64,000 nucleotides of DNA, taken from positions 27,412-91,411 of the IMG/VR virus record IMGVR_UViG_3300017951_000010. One strand, 5' to 3'. Each line of letters begins with the position of its first letter. The first letter of the stretch is position 1. The position numbers and the translations under genes were made by a program. The notes under the pieces were generated by a model that was not told where the DNA came from, made no database searches, and saw only the letters and a program-made list of their open reading frames with translations. This DNA comes from a virus. Positions 60,147 to 64,000 of the stretch are shown piece by piece.

Positions 60147-60946
60147 TTCCAGTACTCCTGTTCGGATCTTTCTGCCTTGACCTTATCTTTGAAATCTTCT
60201 ATGTTGCTTCTGCCTTTTGCTTTTCTGGCATCACCCTTCAAGTGGTCCATGAATGTTCCCAGTATTGTATTAACAAACGGATGTCGCTTTCCTAGGCCTT
60301 CGGGGCCTGTGATGTCGTTGCTCTTAGCACCGTGTGTTTGTTCAGTGATCCGACGTGCTGTGTCGTACGTAAAACAATCTACCTGGTATTCTAGTTCAAA
60401 TATCTTGCCTGTGGTGTAAAGGTCTTGAAAAGTCTCTGCGAAGTTCCTAACATTAGGATGTTGAAGATTGTACATAATAAACCCTGTCTCTGTAAATGGC
60501 AACTTCTTATTATTTGGTCTCCCTACGTAGGCTGTAAAATTATCATCTGGCAATAGTTTTTTAAGTTCTTCGATAGGCGGGTCTGCAAAGGTAACGGTGT
60601 CCGCATCAATGAACAACAAAGTGTCTGCCTGGCTGTTCATGATTCTATGACACTGTGCAAACACCTTGTAGCAGAACTTGATCGCGTCATACTTGAAATC
60701 ACGCACACCATTCCTGATGCCGTTGTTTTGTTCATTGTTGTGTTGTTGCAAGAAATCTTTTATCTCAGGACAAGTTTCAAATATGTCGTGTTCGACAACC
60801 CTAGGATCGTCTATTGCAGTCTTAACATTCTCACAGTAAAGATGAATGTTTACGTCGTTGGGCCAGTGCTGTAGGAATGTTTCGACCATTCTTTTACCAT
60901 ACTGTTCCCAACCTGCCTTGTGGAATGTAGTGAGCACTTCTATCAT
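60143..60946 (-). CDS. GT-A-like glycosyltransferase, trio member 3
   Basis: 267 residues from the ATG at 60946; the TTG at 60952 is discounted. VLTTFHKAGW opens the fold, YDAIKFCYKVF precedes LLFIDADTVTF (about 108-118) with the DxD site, and the end has FVNTILGTFMDHLKGDARKAKG. These blocks match the genes at 17309 and 19324. A late-promoter-like TAAATAT lies 5 bases upstream of the start. Confidence 0.7.
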   Translation of the reverse strand: MIEVLTTFHKAGWEQYGKRMVETFLQHWPNDVNIHLYCENVKTAIDDPRVVEHDIFETCPEIKDFLQQHNNEQNNGIRNGVRDFKYDAIKFCYKVFAQCHRIMNSQADTLLFIDADTVTFADPPIEELKKLLPDDNFTAYVGRPNNKKLPFTETGFIMYNLQHPNVRNFAETFQDLYTTGKIFELEYQVDCFTYDTARRITEQTHGAKSNDITGPEGLGKRHPFVNTILGTFMDHLKGDARKAKGRSNIEDFKDKVKAERSEQEYWK

Positions 60947-60951
60947 CGCCA

Positions 60952-60958
60952 ATATTTA
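60952..60958 (-). promoter_or_regulatory. Late-promoter-like TAAATAT (minus strand)
   Basis: CTTAAATATTGGC on the minus strand, 5 bases before the ATG at 60946. Confidence 0.5.
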
Positions 60959-60970
60959 AGTACCGTTATA

Positions 60971-60999
60971 TTGACGGTTGTTATTTTATGTGCTATGTT
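60971..60999 (+). promoter_or_regulatory. Sigma-70-like promoter
   Basis: TTGACG (60971-60976) and TATGTT (60994-60999) with a 17-base spacer. The -10 is weak. A 7-bp hairpin (AAGCATA/TATGCTT, 61004-61022) lies at the start of the predicted leader. It would serve the small gene at 61067. Confidence 0.4.
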
Positions 61000-61066
61000 A
61001 AAGAAGCATACCAGTTATGCTTGAAACACATAAATAATTTACCCATAAAGGGGCAGGAGGACACTT

Positions 61067-61246
61067 ATGAGAGATACAAAATCAATACTTGCTTATGCAA
61101 AAGAAATGCAGAAGAAGGCAAAGGAATCGGTGTTGAACAAAGTCTTGCGTAAAGAAGTCGAGGTAGGGGCCAACGGTACTCAGCAGTACGTCATTAAGCA
61201 AGGCGCCAACAGAGGCAAGATAGCCGACAAAGATTCATTTCAGTAA
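61067..61246 (+). CDS. Small basic protein
   Basis: 59 residues, ATG at 61067 behind GGCAGGAGG, a strong ribosome binding site. It has RDTKSILAYAKEMQKKAKES and a later EVGANGTQQYVIKQGANRG segment. The first half is a helix and the second a small strand pair. No family is known to me. The strong translation signals support a real gene. Confidence 0.6.
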   Translation: MRDTKSILAYAKEMQKKAKESVLNKVLRKEVEVGANGTQQYVIKQGANRGKIADKDSFQ

Positions 61247-61282
61247 ACATTATTGGGAACAAGAGCAAGTTAAATAACCGCG

Positions 61283-61594
61283 ATGGAATTTTTTAACAGC
61301 AAACAATTCATGGCGATAATCATAATCGTCTTGGTGCTATGCACTTTGATGGGTTGCGCCAAGAAACCGCTCGAAACACAAGGGCCGAGCCAGGCCACCA
61401 CGATGGATGCTGTGGGCAAGATGAAGGGCATAGGACTTGTGATAGGTTGCGTGTTTGCTCCCAATAATGAAGAATGTAAAGATTTGAGATCCGGGAAAAA
61501 GGATGAAAAGCCACACGAGTCTCAGGAAGAATACAACCAAAAAGTCAATAACGAATGGAGCGAGCTAGACGAGGATGCCGTCGACACCAAATAA
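61283..61594 (+). CDS. Small phage lipoprotein
   Basis: 103 residues. The N-terminus is a membrane signal (FMAIIIIVLVLCTLMGC) ending in a lipobox with Cys25, so it should be processed by signal peptidase II and lipidated. The mature part is hydrophilic and acidic toward the end. Roles could be an outer-spanin-like or a host-surface function; neither can be shown. It overlaps the next gene by 20 bases. Confidence 0.65.
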   Translation: MEFFNSKQFMAIIIIVLVLCTLMGCAKKPLETQGPSQATTMDAVGKMKGIGLVIGCVFAPNNEECKDLRSGKKDEKPHESQEEYNQKVNNEWSELDEDAVDTK

Positions 61595-61952
61595 TTTTAA
61601 GGTAACAAACGCCATAGGCGAGACCGACAACTACTTCGGGGCGGAAGTTCAGTTCTTCCACATCACCTTGATACAGAGCGACAGTTCGGTGCTTGACGTA
61701 AGAAATGAGCTGGGCTACGACGAAACGGTGCACAACCTCACCAGGACCATCCTGCAGAGGGGTACAATAATATTCCAGAGAATAGATAATGCGGCATCGG
61801 GAAGAATAGACATCACAATGGAGAGGTCGGGATGGACAGCCTCAACATTGCAATCCGCAATAAGGGCCATGGGCGACAGTGTTGGCGTCAACGACACATC
61901 AGTGAGTCTCTCTGTTGTTGCTGAGACCGAACTCAAACTAGATAACAGTTAA
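61575..61952 (+). CDS. Conserved-looking small phage protein, beta-rich
   Basis: 125 residues. NAIGETDNYFGAEVQFFHITLIQ and VLDVRNELGYDETV (in part, about 14-55) are followed by GTIIFQRIDNAASGRIDITMERS and SLQSAIRAMGDSVGV. From memory the pattern resembles a small conserved protein of marine myoviruses, perhaps virion-associated. It converges with a minus-strand gene with a 4-base overlap. Function unknown. Confidence 0.55.
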   Translation: MPSTPNNFKVTNAIGETDNYFGAEVQFFHITLIQSDSSVLDVRNELGYDETVHNLTRTILQRGTIIFQRIDNAASGRIDITMERSGWTASTLQSAIRAMGDSVGVNDTSVSLSVVAETELKLDNS

Positions 61953-62260
61953 ATTTTCAATCCAGGTATTATATCTATGCCTTGTAGTTCCTTGGGCTTG
62001 CCTTTGGGATAGTCTGGCTCTATCACGAACTCCTCCGTGGCGTCCGCGTTCTGGCATCCGGCCGCCAGCCAGTCGTATTCAAAATTCATCTTGTTAACGA
62101 AATCCCACAACACGTCGTAGGTACCTCTGTCTGGATCCTTTAGAAGCAGTTCCTTCTTGCACTCCTCCATCGTCCTGAACTCCTGGTCCAACTGGAAGGT
62201 CTGCATTGTGGATGACGGGTCCTGGCCTATCAGGTAGGCCAGAATCAGTAATTTGTACAT
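61949..62260 (-). CDS. Small protein with possible signal segment
   Basis: 103 residues when started at the Met encoded at about 62260 (the frame is open further to a GTG at 62320). The N-terminus KLLILAYLIG is hydrophobic but short. EFRTMEECKKELLL and FEYDWLAAGCQNAD carry two Cys that could pair in the periplasm. It follows the lipoprotein gene with almost no gap. No family is recognised. Confidence 0.5.
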   Translation of the reverse strand: MYKLLILAYLIGQDPSSTMQTFQLDQEFRTMEECKKELLLKDPDRGTYDVLWDFVNKMNFEYDWLAAGCQNADATEEFVIEPDYPKGKPKELQGIDIIPGLKI

Positions 62261-62261
62261 C

Positions 62262-62492
62262 CTAATTTGCCGGTCTCGCCTCTTGTGCTCTTGACTTCTC
62301 TTTCTTGGGTAGAAGTTCACAAGCCTCCGTCGACGGTTTGTTGCTTAGGTCTTTGTCCGCGATCCACACCCAAGAGTAACTGATGCTGTCGCCTTCGACT
62401 AAACATCTCTTACCGATCAACAGTTCTGGATTGCTTGGGATAGCACAGCCTGTGACTGCAAATAGGAAAATTATAGATATTATTTTTTTCAT
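62262..62492 (-). CDS. Small phage lipoprotein
   Basis: 76 residues. KKIISIIFLFAVTGC gives a signal peptide and lipobox with Cys16. The mature part has two more Cys (RCLVEGD and EACELLP) and a basic, Ala-rich end. It is preceded on the minus strand by a TTTACA-16-TATAAT promoter and a TAAATAT motif 5 bases before its ATG. Paired with the next gene it may form a periplasmic or outer-membrane system. Confidence 0.6.
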   Translation of the reverse strand: MKKIISIIFLFAVTGCAIPSNPELLIGKRCLVEGDSISYSWVWIADKDLSNKPSTEACELLPKKEKSRAQEARPAN

Positions 62493-62497
62493 ATGTG

Positions 62498-62504
62498 ATA
62501 TTTA
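62498..62504 (-). promoter_or_regulatory. Late-promoter-like TAAATAT (minus strand)
   Basis: CATAAATATCAC on the minus strand, 5 bases before the ATG at 62492. Confidence 0.45.
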
Positions 62505-62513
62505 TGTACGCAC

Positions 62514-62541
62514 ATTATAGCACACTTCTGTTGTTTGTAAA
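62514..62541 (-). promoter_or_regulatory. Sigma-70-like promoter of the lipoprotein gene (minus strand)
   Basis: TTTACA (62541-62536) and a consensus TATAAT (62519-62514) with a 16-base spacer, about 22 bases before the lipoprotein ATG. Confidence 0.55.
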
Positions 62542-62577
62542 CCACATAAATACCAAAAAACATAAGAGGAGCATATC

Positions 62578-62691
62578 ATGTTTATATCATTAGGAATCAT
62601 AATTGGTTTCGCCGCAGGTTGGTACGCCAACGAAAAATGGGATGACCTTAAATCCCTAGGCGCAAAAGCGATTTTCTGGAAAAAGAAATAA
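62578..62691 (+). CDS. Tiny membrane protein
   Basis: 37 residues, ATG at 62578 behind AGAGGAG. FISLGIIIGFAAGWYA is a single membrane helix with glycine spacing, followed by EKWDDLKSLG and a KKK end. TAAATAC lies 24 bases upstream. Its stop overlaps the next start (TAATG). Function unknown. Confidence 0.55.
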   Translation: MFISLGIIIGFAAGWYANEKWDDLKSLGAKAIFWKKK

Positions 62692-62879
62692 TGTTCACCA
62701 AGTTCGTATTCATGTTGCTGTTCACGGCCAACACGCCCGAGCAGACAACATGGGTGTGGCCTGAGGCCTACACCTACCCAGAAGAGAGGCAAGTCATTGC
62801 GAGCTATCCTGTTCTGCCAGTGGAACAGCACGTCATAGAAAAAATTATCATCCCGTTGCCAAAACCCAAGTTAAATTAG
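62691..62879 (+). CDS. Small protein with signal-like N-terminus
   Basis: 62 residues, TAATG-coupled to the tiny membrane protein. The start FTKFVFMLLFTANT looks like a short secretion or membrane signal. The rest is Pro-rich with WPEAYTYPEERQVI and ends LPKPKLN. No family is recognised. The pair could be a small holin-, spanin- or envelope-related unit, without proof. Confidence 0.45.
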   Translation: MFTKFVFMLLFTANTPEQTTWVWPEAYTYPEERQVIASYPVLPVEQHVIEKIIIPLPKPKLN

Positions 62880-62888
62880 TTTGCTATT

Positions 62889-63005
62889 TGTAAATTTTGT
62901 AAATTTAAATTTACAAAAGATTTACATCATTTACAGCGTACGGCTAGGTTTTTGGCCAAATCCGTGTATAATTTACTATAAGTAAATTTACAAACTTAAT
63001 TTACA
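62889..63005 (+). repeat. Region dense in TGTAAA/TTTACA repeats
   Basis: TGTAAA occurs at 62889-62894 and 62898-62903. TTTACA occurs at 62910-62915, 62921-62926, 62930-62935, 62987-62992 and 63000-63005. A 24-bp perfect palindrome (62895-62918, TTTTGTAAATTT and its complement) and a 10-bp one (62982-62991) are included, with TATAAT at 62967-62972. It looks like an operator array before the gene at 63019. Confidence 0.55.
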
Positions 63006-63018
63006 AAAGGAAACAAAA

Positions 63019-63180
63019 ATGTACGCAGACAAGAAAAAAAGCCAAAAGGTTTATGTGGAAAGCAAATGTGTTTCTCGTGACGACTGTTGTTGGGATGAAA
63101 CACCAGAGACGGAAGTCGTTGTGAATTCAAAACAAGATACCACCAGAGAGTGGCCCGCACACTGGAAAGTGATACAATAG
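63019..63180 (+). CDS. Small Cys-containing protein
   Basis: 53 residues, ATG at 63019 behind AAAAGGAAAC. It has KKKSQKVYVESKCVSRDDCCWDE with three Cys, then an acidic and Trp-containing end. The Cys spacing could bind metal or a cluster. It is preceded by the TTTACA-rich region, suggesting tight regulation, and followed by the iron permease gene on the other strand. No family is recognised. Confidence 0.5.
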   Translation: MYADKKKSQKVYVESKCVSRDDCCWDETPETEVVVNSKQDTTREWPAHWKVIQ

Positions 63181-63231
63181 ACCATGTGGCCTGTAACAGA
63201 CGAAGAACAATCTTGGTTATCTAAAAAGTAA

Positions 63232-63816
63232 CTATTCTAACAGTTCGTGTATACCGTAGTATAGGAAGTATATCGCCAACGCAGTGAATATCCATCTGCT
63301 GGCACGGAATATCTTGCCTATGGGTATCTGCTTGATGCGATTACTGAACAAGTAGCAGACAACGGCCAACGCACCTATGCCGGCAACTGCGCCAACACCT
63401 ATATCAATCAATGAGGTTCCGGCCACCCAAAGTCCGGACAGGAATGCCACGACTTCTGCGCCTTCCCTGAACACTGTCAGGAACACTATGGTCGCCAGGG
63501 CTATCATGCTACCCGAGATGCTGTTCTTGATATCTTTCATGTGCTGTGCGGCGCCATGGCAGAACCATGCCGTCCAGAACAACAAACCGGATGCCACGAG
63601 TGCGGTCCAGGCCTCCACCGAATCAAAATCGTTCTGTATGAAATCTATCGCGAAGTAACCCAACGTCGCACTAGCGATCAGCGCCACGATCGTGCTCGCC
63701 ATCACTGTGATCTTCTGCCTGTTGGTGTTTGCCATCAGCCACGCCATCTGCACTATGAGATAGGCCTCTAGGCCTTCCCTGAACCATATGAACGTTGATG
63801 CTGTTATGCCTGTCAT
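63232..63816 (-). CDS. FTR1-type iron permease
   Basis: 194 residues from the ATG at 63816; about six membrane helices. Two REGxE motifs are present: FREGLEAYL (12-20) and FREGAEVV (116-123), the signature of FTR1/EfeU high-affinity iron permeases. The second half continues SGLWVAGT and a final YFLYYGIHELLE. Bacterial members usually have 260-280 residues and partner with a ferroxidase or EfeO/EfeB; no such gene is in view. It would act in the host inner membrane. Confidence 0.82.
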   Translation of the reverse strand: MTGITASTFIWFREGLEAYLIVQMAWLMANTNRQKITVMASTIVALIASATLGYFAIDFIQNDFDSVEAWTALVASGLLFWTAWFCHGAAQHMKDIKNSISGSMIALATIVFLTVFREGAEVVAFLSGLWVAGTSLIDIGVGAVAGIGALAVVCYLFSNRIKQIPIGKIFRASRWIFTALAIYFLYYGIHELLE

Positions 63817-63864
63817 GTTGTTATTGTACTGCAAATAGTTAGCAATCGCAACCTAGTTGGTAAA

Positions 63865-63999
63865 CTAAACTTGGTCCATGATACTGTTCCACAGGTCAAC
63901 GTCTGACCGGTAAACGCTTTTGACCTTGTCTATCTGCTCTTGTGTCAGTGTGGGTCTGGGATAATGACTCTGATTTATAGGAACGCCAGTGACCGTGCC
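63865..63999 (-). CDS. C-terminal end of a sulfotransferase-like gene (partial)
   Basis: The minus strand is open from the window edge to a TAG at 63867-63865. The 44 residues end with QSHYPRPTLTQEQIDKV, then VYRSDVDLWNSIMDQV. This resembles the end of sulfotransferase-type proteins, where an L-T-x-E helix is followed by a Y-x-x-D-x-x-L helix. The rest of the gene lies beyond the window. Confidence 0.45.
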   Translation of the reverse strand, partial: GTVTGVPINQSHYPRPTLTQEQIDKVKSVYRSDVDLWNSIMDQV

Positions 64000-64000
64000 A

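Noticed and set aside
62502-62831. 109-codon minus-strand open frame
   Set aside because: It overlaps two better small plus-strand genes and the lipoprotein promoter, and its product has no recognisable pattern.
63184-63228. 14-codon frame after the Cys protein
   Set aside because: Too short and without a ribosome binding site.
1-64000. CRISPR array or integrase/attachment site
   Set aside because: No regularly spaced direct repeats, no recombinase and no tRNA-disrupting duplication were seen, so neither CRISPR nor a prophage state is supported.

Overview
The window looks like part of the genome of a large, lytic, T4-like marine myovirus rather than a cellular chromosome. Genes are packed almost end to end, mostly with TAATG or ATGA overlaps, and no stretch of 300 bases lacks a gene. 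The hallmark genes are T4-type: gp4 head-completion nuclease, gp16/gp17 terminase, gp32, UvsX, UvsW, gp61 primase, gp41 helicase and a probable gp62 clamp-loader subunit. A short motif, TAAATA(T/C), of the T4 late-promoter type recurs a few bases before start codons. No rRNA, integrase, partition or other host housekeeping block is visible. The host cannot be named. The transporter and hydro-lyase genes are of types common in marine Proteobacteria, so such a host is a reasonable guess.

Layout. 1-6.9 kb: head completion and DNA packaging, followed by long hydrophilic unknowns. 7-9.9 kb: gp32, UvsX and a possible UvsY-like protein. 9.9-22.8 kb: a first surface-glycan block with glycosyltransferases of several families, FkbM methyltransferase, SGNH hydrolase, 2OG-Fe(II) oxygenase, a DegT-fold sugar 3-dehydratase-like enzyme and an NAD-dependent epimerase. 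23.2-36.6 kb: the replication and repair block behind a consensus sigma-70-type promoter. It holds a HARP-like protein, UvsW, gp62-like protein, a miniature DNA polymerase III alpha-like protein, gp61, a radical SAM enzyme, gp41, endonuclease III and a compact C-family (DnaE-like) polymerase. 36.7-42.2 kb: a complete five-gene branched-chain-amino-acid/amide-type ABC importer with its own sigma-70-like promoter, facing a DUF1445 hydro-lyase/D-glutamate-cyclase-like gene.

42.2-57.9 kb: a second modification block with at least six methyltransferases, a PP-loop ATPase, two sulfotransferases, two 2OG oxygenases, two SGNH hydrolases and four radical SAM enzymes, three of them with an N-terminal twitch-like cysteine domain. 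It includes a clearly GC-richer segment around 50.95-53.6 kb. 58.0-58.4 kb: four tRNA genes on the minus strand (Arg-GCG, Arg-CCT, Ala-GGC, Thr-TGT), all with encoded CCA. 58.5-60.9 kb: UDP-sugar dehydrogenase, epimerase and glycosyltransferase. 61-64 kb: small membrane or lipoproteins, an FTR1-type iron permease and the end of another sulfotransferase-like gene.

Taken together, this phage carries its own replisome, with C-family polymerase-like proteins where a family B gp43 would be expected (gp43 may lie outside the window). It also carries a nutrient-uptake cassette and an iron permease likely to act in the host inner membrane, and an unusually large set of glycan- and peptide-modifying enzymes. 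These probably alter the host surface or decorate virion proteins; that role is inference.
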